A stretch of DNA of 64,000 bases from Mastigias papua (lineage: Eukaryota > Cnidaria > Scyphozoa > Rhizostomeae > Mastigiidae). Below are positions 10,760 through 24,499 of this stretch, one piece after another (position 1 is the stretch's first letter; the number at the start of each line of letters is the position of its first letter). The position numbers were made by a program, and so were the translations under genes. Where the stretch lies: the NCBI GenBank assembly GCA_964019165.1, contig OZ025283.1, forward strand, positions 2,735,501 to 2,799,500, read 5' to 3'. The notes below the pieces were generated by a model. The model worked only from the letters and a program-made list of their open reading frames with translations. It searched no databases and was not told the origin of the DNA.

Positions 10760-11390
10760 AATAAGAGGTTGTTGCTTGAAGCTGTTTACAGGTAGGCCTA
10801 ACTTACAGTAAGACTTAGCAGGTATTTGTCAGTTCTGGCTGTCATATTTTTCATGGCAGTCAGATGATTGCTATAACATGGACAACATTTCACGTCAGTT
10901 GTGTGGAAGATATGGTCCGATCCATTCACGGGTGGTCTCATACGAAAGAGCTAGTGGAGAGCTATCGTGTGGTATATAACTCATGCCCATATACCCTATA
11001 GTCCCTGAGAGGTTGGAGACAGCACTAGCGCCAAATTTTATCTGATACTTGCACCTATGCAGTCATTTTGGCCATGTCTAAATATCCAAAAATTTTCTTC
11101 TGCTGTTATGTAGATGTTATGTCTAGTTGAAGCTAATATACCAACAACATATTAGAGGGATATTTTGTGTATTTCTATCAAGCTTTCTACTGTACTTGTT
11201 GTTGACAGGCCCAAATGGAAACGGGTAATTGGATCCTTACAACAAGAGTCATCTTGACAGTATTTTGAGTTAAAGGAAAATTTGAGCTAAGGGCTAATTC
11301 TAGTGATCTGACAGATACTACTGTCACCTAGCTGCAGCTTATGCTGTATAGGTTGCTACAGTCTATCTGCAAATGGTCAGGATCCAGCGC
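10760..11390. other. No gene seen
   Basis: No convincing coding frame, structural repeat or RNA gene is visible here. A lysine-rich decayed frame begins at about 11395 and may be the N-terminal part of the gene at 11890-12752. Confidence 0.45.
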
Positions 11391-11889
11391 TATCAAAAAG
11401 CAAAGTGACAAAGTCACAAAGGATGACTACAACCTTGAGCTAAAATATACTTCTAGAAAGAGAAGAATTTAAGAAGAGTTTTAATTGGCAAAAGCAAAAC
11501 AGATAAAGACAGAGAATGAGCTTGAAAAAGTAAAGAGTGAATCAAGAAATAAGACAGGAACAATGGACAAATGCATGCAAATAATGTCAAGACAACTAAT
11601 AACTAGGAGTCACATTTCTATACCAGGATCCAAAAGCACAACAAATTACTCAATCTCACATTCAATGCCTTAAAAAACAGAGAGAGAACAACTGTAAAGG
11701 TGCTGTGGCTTACTTGTAAACACAGGAATACACCCCAGTCTACTTAAGAGGTAGGAACAAAACTAGGGATTTTGAAGTTATTAGTTTAATTGAACTTGAA
11801 GCTGACTCAGAGTATATATCTAGAAAGAAGACAATAAATGAAGCTACAATCAACAAGTACTTTTATGCCAAAGACAAATGTAATGTAAG

Positions 11890-12752
11890 TAATGAAGCCT
11901 ACAATGACATTTCCATGCTAAATCAAGATTTGCCCTGCTCTCATGTCATAAAGTCAAAGGCGAAAGAGTTGAACAGCTTTTATGATATAGAGGCAATAGA
12001 GAGGGGAGTTGAAGGATACCAACAGCCTGTTAGAGGGGTATTGACATTAAGTCTTTCCGAGCTACCATCAAAGCTTTCTGGAGATGGAACATGGATTAGA
12101 AGCAGATTACACGTAATAAACCTCACTTTCACTCTACCTAACTTGCCATGTGCAAAATCTGCAGATGGAAATGTACTCAGCAATTTTCAAAGGATCTGAA
12201 AATTATCTTGATCTACAGAATGCATTGAAAGATATTATAGACAAAACACATTACTTTACTTCAGCTTCATTGCATGGAAAATTATACCAGATAGACTATT
12301 ACATAGGTGGAGATTTACAGTTTCTACATGGTGTTTGTGGCATTGACTTTCATGCATCTAAATACTCCTGCATATGGTGTAAATGTCCATCAGATCAGAG
12401 GTATGACACAACAAAAACTTGGTCTACGGTTGATATTAAGAAGGGAAAGGCAAGAACAGTAAAGGAAATTGAAGAATGCAGCAAACAAGGCCAAAGAGTG
12501 AAGAATACATTTGCAATTTGTCCATCAATTCCTCTAACCAGAGTTGTCCCTGATACCCTATATCCATTCCTCCATATGTGCAATCAGTTGATCAACCAAC
12601 CTATTAACGATTTCATGCTTGGAGATAATGATACTAACTTGACTAGATATACAACAATACACAACATCAAGCATAAACACATTGAAGGATCTGACCAATG
12701 TATTAAGGAACAAGGAATAAGTTGGAGCTTTTATGAGGACGAAAACACATAG
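11890..12752 (+). pseudogene. Broken transposase-like gene with RAG1/Transib-like motif order
   Basis: Two overlapping frames (11915-12199 and 12150-12752) make one broken protein. Visible motifs, in order, are L-S-G-D-G-T followed by a beta-like stretch V-I-N-L-T-F-T-L, then Y-I-G-G-D-L-Q-F-L, then a C-I-W-C zinc pair, and P-S-I-P-L-T-R-V-V-P-D-T-L. I know this as a large uncharacterised family in sponges and cnidarians. The order G-D-G then F-T, C-x2-C, then an acid preceding an L-Y/L-H motif resembles the RAG1/Transib core, where GDG and a later D are catalytic and C-x2-C binds zinc. That relation is my inference. The frameshift lies at about 12150-12190; upstream lysine-rich fragments (from 11395) may be the N-terminus. 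It ends just before a Harbinger element at 12911. Confidence 0.5.
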
Positions 12753-12910
12753 CTCATAAGACAGAGAGACTTTGCTGGCCATGAAAAGTACAAGATTTTC
12801 TCCACAATCAACCTCAGTACATTGCTCCCTTCTTATTCTAAAACCAAGTTAGATGAAATGGAGGTCATAAGCAACAAAATGGCTAAAAAGTATGCCAGGG
12901 TATATCATAA

Positions 12911-14387
12911 GCCCTGTTTACACTACAAAATGTAACCCGGGTTCGACCCGGGTTACTTTTATTTACGTCAACATTGATCAAAATGTAATGTGGACACAAA
13001 TCAGGGTTCGACCCGGGTTAACTTAGCTGCACATGCGCAGTGGAAGCTGTTTTGGCGACATATTTCATGGGCAAAATGGCGGATGGAGTAGTGCATTTTA
13101 ACCTGGCAAGGTGGGGTCTCAGCAGGAAAGTGTTTTTCATGAAAGAGCTACCATATGTTGGAAAGAATGGAGTATACAAGAAGAGCTTGTAATACCAAAA
13201 GGATTTGAGATGCTAGATACCGGGTTTTACAGTATTCACGCTTGAGATCAAGGAAAATGAGAAGTTTAATGGTACATTTGGCCATAGGATTTTCAAAACC
13301 TCAGCCTGTTGAAAGGTCTCTGTGGTGTAAAAGCAGGAGTGACCATTGGTGGAGCGTCATTGTTGGTAGAACTTTCAAGAAAGAAGATTGGGGGAAGAAT
13401 TGTAGACTGAGCGAGAGGACATTTTTGTATCTTTGCGATGAATTACACTTCTATGTTTCCAAACAAGACACAAAGCTTCGAAAGGCCATTCCTACCCATA
13501 AGAGAGTTGCAGTTGCTCTTTGGAGACTGGCAACCAATGCAGATTACAGGACAATCGGCCACCTTTTTGGAATTTCTAAGGCAAGTGTCTCAGTCATCGT
13601 TGAAGAATTCTGTTCAGCCATGACCAACCATCTTGCCCCAAAGTATATAAAAATCCCAACTGGAAACGAGGTAACAAAAAGTGTCACAGAGTTCGAAACA
13701 AAATGGGGATTTCCCCAGACGATGGGTGCTGTGGATGGCTCCCATATTCCAATCAAAGCCCCAGTAAAGTTTCATGCAGATTACCACAATAGGAAAGGAT
13801 GGTACACAATTATTTTACAAGGATTGGTGGATAGCAGTGGTCAGTTTATAGATATTAATGTTGGATGGCCAGGAAGGGTTCATGATGCCAGGGTATTTGC
13901 AAACTCTTCATTGTATCGCAAAGGTCAAACTGGCCACCTTTACCCAGCATCAATGTCTAGGAAAATCAATGGAATTGATATACCTCTACTTGTTTTGGCT
14001 GATGCTGCTTATCCACTAGTACCATGGGTAATGAAGCCCTTCACAGATAATGGCACTCTCTCTGCAGAGAGATTCCATTACACCTACCGTCTTAGCCATG
14101 CTAGGATGATAGTTGAGAATGCTTTTGGTAGGCTCAAAGGACATCGGCGTTGCTTATTGAAGCAGAATGAAGGAGACATTGACAGAATGGCAGATGTTAT
14201 TGCAGCATATTGTGTACTGCACACCATTTGTGAGAGGAATGATGAAACATTTGATGTCCAGTTGTTGCCCCTTGAAAGATTTCAAGAGGATGCACTACAA
14301 GTAACAGATGACTTGCAAGCACCCCCACAAGATTCTCAAGCAATACACAGAGCATTGGTTGAATACTGTAAAGATAATCCCTTATAA
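12911..14387 (+). mobile_element. PIF/Harbinger transposon, left end and transposase gene
   Basis: The left end starts GCCCTGTTTACACTAC at 12911 right after a TAA (12908-12910), the usual Harbinger target. Subterminal copies of the near-palindromic AACCCGGGTTCGACCCGG follow, then the motif CACATGCGCAGT near 13030, shared with two other Harbinger ends in this window. The intact transposase follows. Neither a Myb/SANT partner nor the right end was found downstream, so the element is probably truncated at its right side or decayed there. Confidence 0.8.
13257..14387 (+). CDS. PIF/Harbinger transposase (HARBI1-like)
   Basis: The 376-residue protein from the first in-frame ATG (13257) is a DDE transposase. 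Catalytic acids are at D160 (motif GAVDGSHIPI), D249 (motif LADAAYPL) and E287 (motif VENAFGRLKG); the family stretch GWPGRVHDARVF lies between the first two. An N-terminal helix-turn-helix-like region (about 80-115, containing TIGHLFGISKASVS) is the probable DNA-binding part. No stop or frameshift is present. The frame is open a little upstream after a possible splice acceptor (TTTTACAG at about 13230), so the first exon may lie further left. Its own transposon end is at 12911. It is the better-conserved HARBI1 type, clearly different from the gene at 2560-3648. Confidence 0.92.
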   Translation: MRSLMVHLAIGFSKPQPVERSLWCKSRSDHWWSVIVGRTFKKEDWGKNCRLSERTFLYLCDELHFYVSKQDTKLRKAIPTHKRVAVALWRLATNADYRTIGHLFGISKASVSVIVEEFCSAMTNHLAPKYIKIPTGNEVTKSVTEFETKWGFPQTMGAVDGSHIPIKAPVKFHADYHNRKGWYTIILQGLVDSSGQFIDINVGWPGRVHDARVFANSSLYRKGQTGHLYPASMSRKINGIDIPLLVLADAAYPLVPWVMKPFTDNGTLSAERFHYTYRLSHARMIVENAFGRLKGHRRCLLKQNEGDIDRMADVIAAYCVLHTICERNDETFDVQLLPLERFQEDALQVTDDLQAPPQDSQAIHRALVEYCKDNPL

Positions 14388-14399
14388 CATTTTCACTAT

Positions 14400-16270
<1,871 letters not shown>

Positions 16271-16436
16271 GATGTCAAGTGGCTCCAGCAAGCACTCATA
16301 TTCATGGGATCATGGAAACAGCTTTGCACCCAGTTGTTCATACTGTTGGTGCTTAGGACAGAGGAGTTCCTACGCTCTGTGTGTATTTTGTGTTATGTGC
16401 AAAGGCATAACATGTGATGGAGCCCGGAGAAAGATG
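16271..16436 (+). other. Possible first coding exon, cysteine-rich
   Basis: An ATG at 16271 opens a frame with a dense cysteine pattern (C-S-Y-C, then C-V-F-C-V-M-C, then a C-D-G-A motif) that runs to a good splice donor, GTAAGT, at about 16437. The spacing is zinc-ribbon-like. I do not recognise the family and found no second exon. It could equally be a transposon fragment. Confidence 0.25.
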
Positions 16437-16559
16437 GTAAGTTCTCAGGAAATGTTGTGCATTGTGTGTACATATTATGCTTCAGTAGCATCCAAGTTGT
16501 GTAAGTTGTTGGTGTATATGAAATTTGATCTTTATCAGTAGCAAGTATATGTACAGAGT

Positions 16560-18190
16560 GCAAGGAGTTTCAGTCAATTGTTTGTAGAGTTGCAAGTGGA
16601 GTATTGTCCCAATACAGTAATCAATAGTTTTAATTTTTGCAGACATGTTTTGTACAAGAAATTATTTTATAAGATAGTAGTGCAGGACTACTCTAAAAGT
16701 TAAGAAAACCATGTACTGGATTTCTAACACCGCTACAGGTTTGTAAGCCTATATGTATTAAAAATTCAAAGTAAAATATAATATGTTTAACATACTCTTT
16801 GTATAACATAACATGTATGTTATGTTGGCTAGTTGCCAACAGTTTTTACTTCTATTATTTACAACGATTATTTCTATTATTTACATTAGGCTTTTTCGCT
16901 ATCCATTAATGTGCATGTGCAAAAAGACTTCTTGGAAAGGAAGTCTTTAAGACAGTTGTAATACTGGAATCATGACAAAGTTAAGAAACATTCAGTGCTG
17001 GGGCGGAGTGTTTTTCATATCAAAAAACATGTAGCCAATGAAAACTGCTGTAAATTTTAGAGACTTATGATTTCCACCACTATTTTAAGGCGATCAAATC
17101 TATGCTGTTTTTGCGGCTGGCAAAAAGACAATGGCTGATTCCATCAGCATCCAGCAATAATCAGTAAAGCATGTTATTGATCGAATTGCTGTAATGACCT
17201 TTCAAAACGCACCAGAAATCTTTCATGAATTTCCCAAAAGCGCAATTGGTGGTCATACGGGAAAGTGCAGAATGATTGAAAATTGATCAAGATGCTTTAA
17301 ATGGAAAAACATGACCAGGCATAGAGCATATTGGGTAAGTAGCGAAACAATAGTTCTTATACTGAGTTTACTGCAGATCAAGATGACACAGAGCTCACAA
17401 ATGTATCAGTTTCACTATCAGCGAGCAATGTCATTTCATTCTATACAGCCATGTCACTCCTGGCAATAGCTTTCTGACAAATACACATTGAAGTATTGTG
17501 AAAGCTCATAATGAAAGGTTTTGCTGTTAAATGAATTCAAAATCACATTACTTTACTGTGCTTCTGAAATATCCTGTATACTAAAACTATTCAGGTCTTT
17601 ACATATGTTCCAATACTTACATTTTGATGCCCCTGTTTTCCGTCCCTCTAAAAGCAGTGAGCAACAGAAGATAGCTTCTGTAATGTACAGTTGGAAGCAA
17701 TGTCATTTAAATCAATGTCAGTTAATGGCCAAGGTTGTCTTAGCAGCTGTAGTAGCTATAGTAACTACAGACGTATTACAAACCAGCACGTTGGTTCCTG
17801 AAGGGGGCAGTAACAAGTTGCTGGATACCCCTGCCAGAAATAGCCATGCCATCACTGATTTTATGTTTACCAAAATTGGCAAGAATTCCTTAAAAGTGCT
17901 ATGAGAGGAAGCTAGTGAGTGCTAAAGTGTCTTAAACACAAAGTCTTTTCCCTCAATAGTGCAAGATGTGGGTGAAGTGTGTAATAGAAGGGCTGCCATT
18001 TAAGAATGTTGATTTTGAACTTCAGCCAATACAGGCTAGCTGCTATCATTCTGCCTCCATAAGCAGCATGTGGAAGTCATCCTTTTACACCTAGGGTAGA
18101 AGTAAAAGTATTGGATACTTTTTTGACTATGTAAATAAAAAGAATATGACAGAAAGGGTTGAGTAAAAGTTGAAAGGTTATTGTAATAGT
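16560..18190. other. No gene seen
   Basis: Frames such as 17521-17904 have no recognisable motif. No clear repeat or RNA gene was found. Confidence 0.4.
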
Positions 18191-18207
18191 TTCTGTTCTT
18201 GTTGCAG

Positions 18208-18441
18208 GTTTCACATCCATGGGAGATTCTTGGAATCGATTTGACAGGAAAACTACCAAATACAGCTACAGGGTTTATGTATATTTTTACCTATACAAAC
18301 TACTTCACAAAATGGGGAGAAGCCTTTCCCTTGAAAACGAAAGATGCAACCAACGTTGCCCAGTGTTTCTTTAGGATTTTCTATTGACATTGAGCACTGG
18401 AGATTGCAATTACTGACAATGGAAAAGAATTTGTAAATGAG
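18208..18441 (+). pseudogene. Retroviral-type integrase core fragment, exon-like
   Basis: The segment encodes the start of an rve integrase core. The first catalytic region reads HPWEILGIDLTGKLP, followed by the beta-strand stretch Y-I-F-T-Y-T-N-Y-F-T-K-W, and then the second acid in ITDNGKEF. Two TGA stops at 18385-18387 and 18391-18393 lie just before the second acid. The segment is bordered by a splice-acceptor-like sequence (TTCTTGTTGCAG up to 18207) and a donor-like GTACATG at 18442, so it looks like one exon of a Ty3/gypsy-derived gene of the GIN1 kind rather than a piece of a whole retrotransposon. The third catalytic acid is not present nearby. It is dead in this form. Confidence 0.75.
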
Positions 18442-18449
18442 GTACATGC

Positions 18450-19150
18450 TTCATCTTACAGATCTAAGTCAGTTCAGTCATATTCTCGGATGCTTAATAC
18501 AAAGGGGATCTTAATAGATGTGGGTGGAACCTTTTATCTAAAACTAATAAATGGGCTGTGTTATTAACTGGGGGGGAGGGGGTTTGCAGATAGGAAGCCT
18601 GTCATGTGTTAGGTAATAGAACATCATATTCCATGGTCAAGTAACTTACTTATAGCTAAAAGGAACACTCAGAACATGAATGCAATGGCATAGTGTCTTT
18701 TTGAAAATACAAAACGGAAAAACAGATGCCTTGACATATAATTTGTGTGGGACTTTGACACGTCACCTTTGTAAAATTAAAAAGTGGGGGATGGGAAAAA
18801 TTTGAAAAGTTACTTAGCACCCGAGAGTACTTGCGTAACGGCGTGTACTTGCATAATGGAGTTTTTGAATAAATGTATGCTCAAACTATATTGGAACACT
18901 GCCATACTCTGCAAATATTTTAGTTCTTTGATACAACATGGGGACACTCACAAAATAAAACCTGGCAACTATTTTTTTGGAGATGACTTGCCAGAGGCCT
19001 TAAAATAGCTGAAGGCCACTAGTCCCCTCATTAATGCTCCTACAAGTGTAGCAAACCAGAGTTTTGTAGTACCCCACAGGGGTTATAATGGGAGATCCAA
19101 CTCCTGACAATATCAATGCTCCTCCAGTACTGCAGGCCCTTCTTTTTTAG
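18450..19150. other. No gene seen
   Basis: No convincing coding frame. The left end of the DIRS element probably lies in the right half of this stretch, but no terminal repeat was found. Confidence 0.4.
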
Positions 19151-19977
19151 GTAATCTGGGGAGGCTGCCGTATCCTTCCCCCCCCCCCAACAACAGACGG
19201 CATCTGAACATGACCCAGATGAGTTCATTTCTCCACTTTTTACTGTGCCACTTGATGAAACCAGTGTTCATTTCATTTTGACTTTAACAGGTCTTAATGC
19301 TTATATCACGTATTCACATTTTACACTGGAAACAATCTGCTCTATTCTTAACCTTGTCACGCCTAGCTGTTGGATGGCTTCCCTTGATTTGACGGATGCA
19401 TATTATAGTGTAAAGATACATCCTAAGTATCAAAAATACTTGAAATGTCAGTACAAGGGTCAGCTGTTTAAATAAACTACTTATGCAAATGGTCTATCCT
19501 CCTGTCCAAGGCAGTTCACAAAGATATTAAAACCTCCACTTTCTAAGCTGCAATGCATGGGCCATATTGTCTCTGCTTATATCGATGATTTATATTTACA
19601 GAGTGATTCTTATGTTGGGTGTATTAGTACACTTGTTGGCACAACAATTTTATTTGATTCTCTTGTGTTTGTTATCCACCCTGCTAAGTCTCACTTTTTA
19701 CCCACCCAACAGCTTCAATACCTTTGATTTATAACTGATTCTGTGACAATGAGGGTGTATTTACCTGATAAGGGAAAACAAAAGCTGTTGCTCCATATCA
19801 ATGATCTTTTGCATGGGTCACAACAGGTAGTGATAAGATATGTTGCCAAAACTATTAGATACATAGTTTCTAGTTTCTCAGCAGTCCAGTTTGAACCTCT
19901 GTTTAATCGGAGGCTTGAAAAGGAGAAATCTATTGCTCTAAAGCTGAATAAAGGAGATTATGCTGCATCGATGTCTC

Positions 19978-22900
19978 CATAGTTTCCAACTTTTCAGAAA
20001 ATCTAAGTGTGAGATTTTTGCTTTTGCCTAGACATATTTCCAAATTTCTGCAGTATCTTTGGATTTCCTTTTCTTTGCCTTAACATACTGGTCCCCAAGC
20101 CCCAGTCAAACCCTTTCATTTGAAACAATAGACTATTGTTCCCTCTGCTAAAACAAAAGAGTGGCCCCCTGTAACGTGCAGATATATACTGGAAACTTGA
20201 ATGAGTTTTGACATTTTCTGTTCACCCTATTATCATTCACATTATTAACCTTTTCAAAAACAAGAAACTTCTAAAAAACTTTCAGCACTCAAACCCAAAC
20301 AATTTAAGAAACTTTCAGTACTGAACCAATCGTTTAGTCTTGTATAAAAACATGTGTATTGCCCGCCATGGTTGGGCAAGAAAGGACATTTTGAATTTCC
20401 AAACAGCCTCGATTGGGGGTAAACAAACAGCACTCTTCAGACTTAATTTTTTTCAAACAAATAGGTACCATTTAGAACAAAGTTGTTGATAAAACAATAA
20501 AACAGAAAATTACCTGATAGAAAATTCAAAACTGGCAACTCTTACAGAAGGATAAGAAAGTGCAAAACTATAAGGGTCATTGACAAAAAGGTCTTTAAAA
20601 CAACTAGATGCTGAGATTAACTGGATAAAAACAAATTAAACAGTATGCACAAAAGTACCATCATGTGTTTGTTGAATGTAGTTGGTTATATTTCCTTGTA
20701 GCCTGCTTGGCATTTTTCAACAGCTTTTGATCTGGCTGGAAATCAAAGCACTTGCAGACAGACTCAGGGCGATCTAACTTTACAGCAAGGATTCATGATA
20801 ATGACCTGTTGACATCCAGGCGGTTACAATCAGAATTTTCTGGTTTATTTGTTTTTACTAGAGAATATACCCGCTCGATTCCAGCATTTGAGTGAGGTGT
20901 AATTATAATGATTTTAGCAACTGTGAATAGCTTTCTAAATCTATAATTGCGTCCAATAGGAGACTTGAGGTTTTGCAACTCATACCAGATGACATCTATG
21001 CGGTACTCTTTTGTTCCATCTTCATGCTCTTCTATGATTGCTTCATCAAGGCAAATTTCAGCTTCACTGATTGTTTGAAAATCAATAAACTCTTCAAACA
21101 ATTGCTCATATTCCCTCTCAGAAAAAGAAAGCACATCCTTATAAATGTCAGTGAAATAATGGACATCTTCCCAATTAGCTTTATTTCTATGGGAGAAGTC
21201 AATCCAAACAGCATGTTTCCAAAAACCTTCAGAAGTATCCATCTTTTTTAAAACATACTTTAAACTTTCCTTGTAAAATTCCTGTGCTGCTTTTAGCATC
21301 AAGTTATATTTAGCATCAGCAATGATCCTTTCATTAAGAAGTTTTCTTAATGTATTGCATGTACACATACCAACAAAAACATTTGAAAGTGGTAAATAGG
21401 TTTCCTCATCCTCTATAGTTTTAATAGTAATCTGATCTAATACATCAGGTGTTATAAATCTCATTCCAATCTTGCGAGGTAATGCATCTGTCATGGGTTT
21501 GAATTTATGGGCAAGAGGATCTGATCTTTGCAGAAATAGGTTATAATGAGTAAAGAGGGACAAAGCTGATACATAAAAAGCTATATGTACTTCAGTCATT
21601 GGATCAGAAAATGCTTTTTCTACTCTTTTCCCTCTCATTATTGGTTCTTCATCCTCATCTCCATTTCTTCCATTATCTTGCTGACCGGTCCTGGCATCTC
21701 TGCTCATAAACATTGATTTTAAGGCTGGGAATTTCTTTAACTCCTTGTCTACACATTGCTCTAATGATGACCATCGTGTCGTTACATATTTTCCAAGACT
21801 TTCCCATTCCATACCATTGAAATCTAAAAACTCAGTCAAAATACCTTTTCTTCGAGTGCTGCCTTTGAAATAGTAATACAAATCTAGCATATGATCTTTG
21901 ATGTCACAGTTTGAGGTTTTTGAATAAGCAGACCCACCTTTCTTTGCTGCAATACGTGTTAAATGGCAGTTACACCCAGTAATAAAACAACTTGGATTTT
22001 TCTGAAGCACTCTAGATTTAACTGAATGTCTGTTTCCCATGGTAACAGTTGTGTTGTCCAATCCCACACTTACACAATGTTTCCAAGATAAGTCATCTTT
22101 TACAAAAGCACTATCAACTGCAGTAAACAGTGTCTCTGCTGTGGAACAGTCTTCTCCAGATGTAGTACACATGTCTTAGAACTTGATCTCCATTTTATTT
22201 GACTGATTGACATCAAATATATGTGCACAAACAGCATTCATCTTTTGAATACCAGTGTCACTGGACCCATCGTTCGCCAGTGGAAAAAGGTTTTCTTTCA
22301 TATATGAAGTCAAGTAATCGTTTAAAGAAGGCATCATTGCATCATTAAGGACACAATATGTTTTTGTTCTACCGCATGCAAAACTTTTTGCAATGTGCGA
22401 GTCAGGGAACATTTTCGGGCAGAGTCTTGTCATGTGATCAGATGACAAAAAAAGGCACGTTGTGTTGAACGATGACGTTAGTGTGTAACACCTCGGCCTT
22501 TGTTGTGGCTTCCTTTAATTTACTTTCTGCATTTGCAGGAGCAAACATATTTGAAACTTTTCTGTTATCATTTAAAGCACGGGCCAAACTGATATGTGAT
22601 CCAGATTGTACGTGTCTTTGTACGTCGGCAAGTCCTTGATGACAACAAGAAATCGTTTTCTTGCAAGGCACACAGTAAAATGCATGTTTATTACCGTTTG
22701 CGCGAGTAATAGGGTAGTCATTCATCCATTCAGCTTTAAAACTCGATTTGTAGACCTGTTTTGGTTTTGTTATTCTTCTTGTTGCTTTATTTTTCTTTTG
22801 TAGTGGCGGAGACCTGTCATCTGAAGACGAAGACGATGTAGGCGCCATGTTGCAAAAACCGTTACAAAACGTTAATTCCCCTAACCTCGATCTCATTTGC

Positions 22901-23202
22901 TGTTTTCTTCACAGGACAGGGATCGACAGTATTGAAAACGCGAACTATTTAGTTTCGGGATTTGCAGAAGTAAAACCATGGAATGCATTTGACTGTTTAC
23001 TTGAATAGGTAGTTAGTCTTTGTTTACGTTTTTGCGAGTTGTCCGATCGAGAAGCTGCAATGAATTTTTCAAAATGGTCAGAGCTTCTTGACAGCATGAG
23101 ATTTGTGTGAGAATAAGAACTTTCATGCAGGCATTAGGCAAGCGTGACAGAGATCGAAAATGCGTGAGTCCCACACGCAATGCGTGGGGGTTGGAAACTA
23201 TG
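19978..23202 (-). mobile_element. hAT-like DNA transposon inserted in DIRS element
   Basis: Terminal inverted repeats CATAGTTTCCAAC (19978-19990) and its complement (23190-23202) are perfect over 13 bp. A perfect 6-bp direct repeat TGTCTC lies immediately outside at 19972-19977 and 23203-23208. The 3,225-bp element encodes one transposase on the minus strand. Six-base target duplications are unusual for hAT, where 8 bp is normal; 5- and 6-bp subgroups have been described in transposon catalogues. The DIRS reading frame across the empty site confirms the ends independently. Confidence 0.93.
20793..22848 (-). pseudogene. hAT-like transposase with N-terminal zinc finger, broken
   Basis: Read on the minus strand, the N-terminus (from the ATG of MAPTSSSSSDD) carries a BED/TTF-like zinc finger with C-V-P-C-K-K and later H-V-Q-S-G-S-H. 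The middle part has the hAT RNase H fold with DDE-region stretches S-V-G-L-D-N-T and the C-N-C-H-L box. The end shows the dimerisation motif PHSNAGIERVYS. Two lesions are visible: a frameshift near 22440 in a run of T on the minus strand side, and a stop at 22176-22178 (minus frame). The last long frame of 459 codons (20793-22172) is otherwise open. The gene fills the element at 19978-23202. Family assignment to hAT rests mainly on the C-terminal motif. Confidence 0.85.
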
Positions 23203-24004
23203 TGTCTCTGACAAGTAAAGCTAAATATGAGCTCAGCTGGTGGTTAAAGAATAGTGAAAAATCGTATAATGTCATTGGTCACCAGTCCATAACAGCAACA
23301 GTGTATTCTGATGCTTCATTAGAAGGCTGGGGGGCTGTATTTTATGGTCCCTCAACAGGTGGATATTGGTCCCTAGAGGAAGCTGCTCATCATATAACTT
23401 ATGTAGAGCTTCTGGCAGCATGTTCTGCTATTACAGCATATGCAACATCCCTTTTACATCAGCATGTAAGGATAATGATTGATAATACTGAACCTGTTGT
23501 ACTACTTAATAATACGGGTACTTGCCATAGTGAAGACTGTCATGATCTAACAATAGACCTTGGCAGTTTTGTATTCAGAAGGATAGTTGGCTTACTGCCA
23601 CCCATTTGCCAGGTTCAACCAATACAGTTGCAGACAGTGAGTCTAGACAGTTTGTAAAACAAGATACTGAATGGATGCTTAACCCCAGTTCACTGACAGT
23701 TGCAATAGATATACTTGGTCTCCAGCCCAACAGTGATTTATTTGCTTCTCAGCTTAATCACCAGTTTTCACAATACTGTTCATACTGGCCTGATCCAGGG
23801 GCTTTGTACCTAGATGCTTTTTCCATTCATGGTCATGCTATAATGTTTTATTGCTTTACCCCCTTCAGCTGTATCCTGAAAGCTCTACAAAACATCTGAC
23901 TGGAAAGATCAATTGGACTTATGGTAGTGCCAGATTGGCCACCACAGTGTTGGTACCCAATAATGACATCAGTGCTTCTCAGGCCACCAGTGCGCTTGTG
24001 TTAA

Positions 24005-24490
24005 ACCATTGTCTCGTGTGGTCTAACTAAACGGTAAAGAGTATAAAATAGGGAACGGCAACAAACTACTGACAATGTCATAAAACATACGACCTCAACA
24101 ACAGCAGGTAAACGGTGAGAACAGGTCTCTTCTTTTAACCAAACAAGATGCTCATCAACAGCAAATGCTCAGCTCAGTCTATCTGTATTCATTATCAGCA
24201 TAAAAAAACGTATCAGTTTGAATACAATGCAGCTCTATTTATATAAAAGTTAAAGGGCAAAGTTCTAAATGACTAAAATTACTATATAAAGAAAATGCTA
24301 AGTAAGCTAAGCTAAAAAGGGTAATTTGCGAAATGGCTTTAAAAATTCTACCAATAGTAAGGTCCCTCATAGTCACAAGGTGACACGTTATCACCGGTGA
24401 TGTAATGTTGCATCATGCACCAACTGTGGAGTCCATGCTCTTTATTTAGATCACTACATCACGCACCACGTGTGGTGTCCCTGCTCTTTA
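24005..24490. other. Unexplained insert in DIRS with a short tandem repeat
   Basis: This stretch lies between the end of the DIRS RNase H region and the start of its recombinase region. It contains a TATA-like TATAAAATAG at about 24050 and a 46-bp unit repeated twice (24411-24456 and 24457-24490, the second partial). No coding frame fits. It may be an inserted element such as a solo LTR or SINE, but no clean target duplication was found. Confidence 0.4.
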
Positions 24491-24499
24491 CAGTTGCCC

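Larger units (their letters stand above)
19245..24000 (+). pseudogene. DIRS reverse transcriptase and RNase H (split by hAT-like element)
   Basis: The left half (19245-19977) shows RT motifs CWMASLDLTDAYYSV, then NGLSSCPRQFTK, then AYIDDLYLQS with the YIDD active site. Stops TAA 19473-19475 and TGA 19725-19727 interrupt the same frame. The right half (from 23209) gives the RNase H start YSDASLEGWGAVF, then YVELLAACSAI, and after a frameshift near 23560 the DIRS-typical DLFASQLN and VVPDWP stretch to about 24000. The hAT-like insertion at 19978-23202 falls exactly between them. Ignoring it and one 6-bp target copy keeps the frame across the junction. The gene is therefore dead from several lesions, most of them independent of the insertion. 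Confidence 0.85.

Noticed and set aside
24005..24490. Solo LTR inside the DIRS element
   Set aside because: A TG...CA-like outline and TATA box exist but no matching target duplication or second copy was found.
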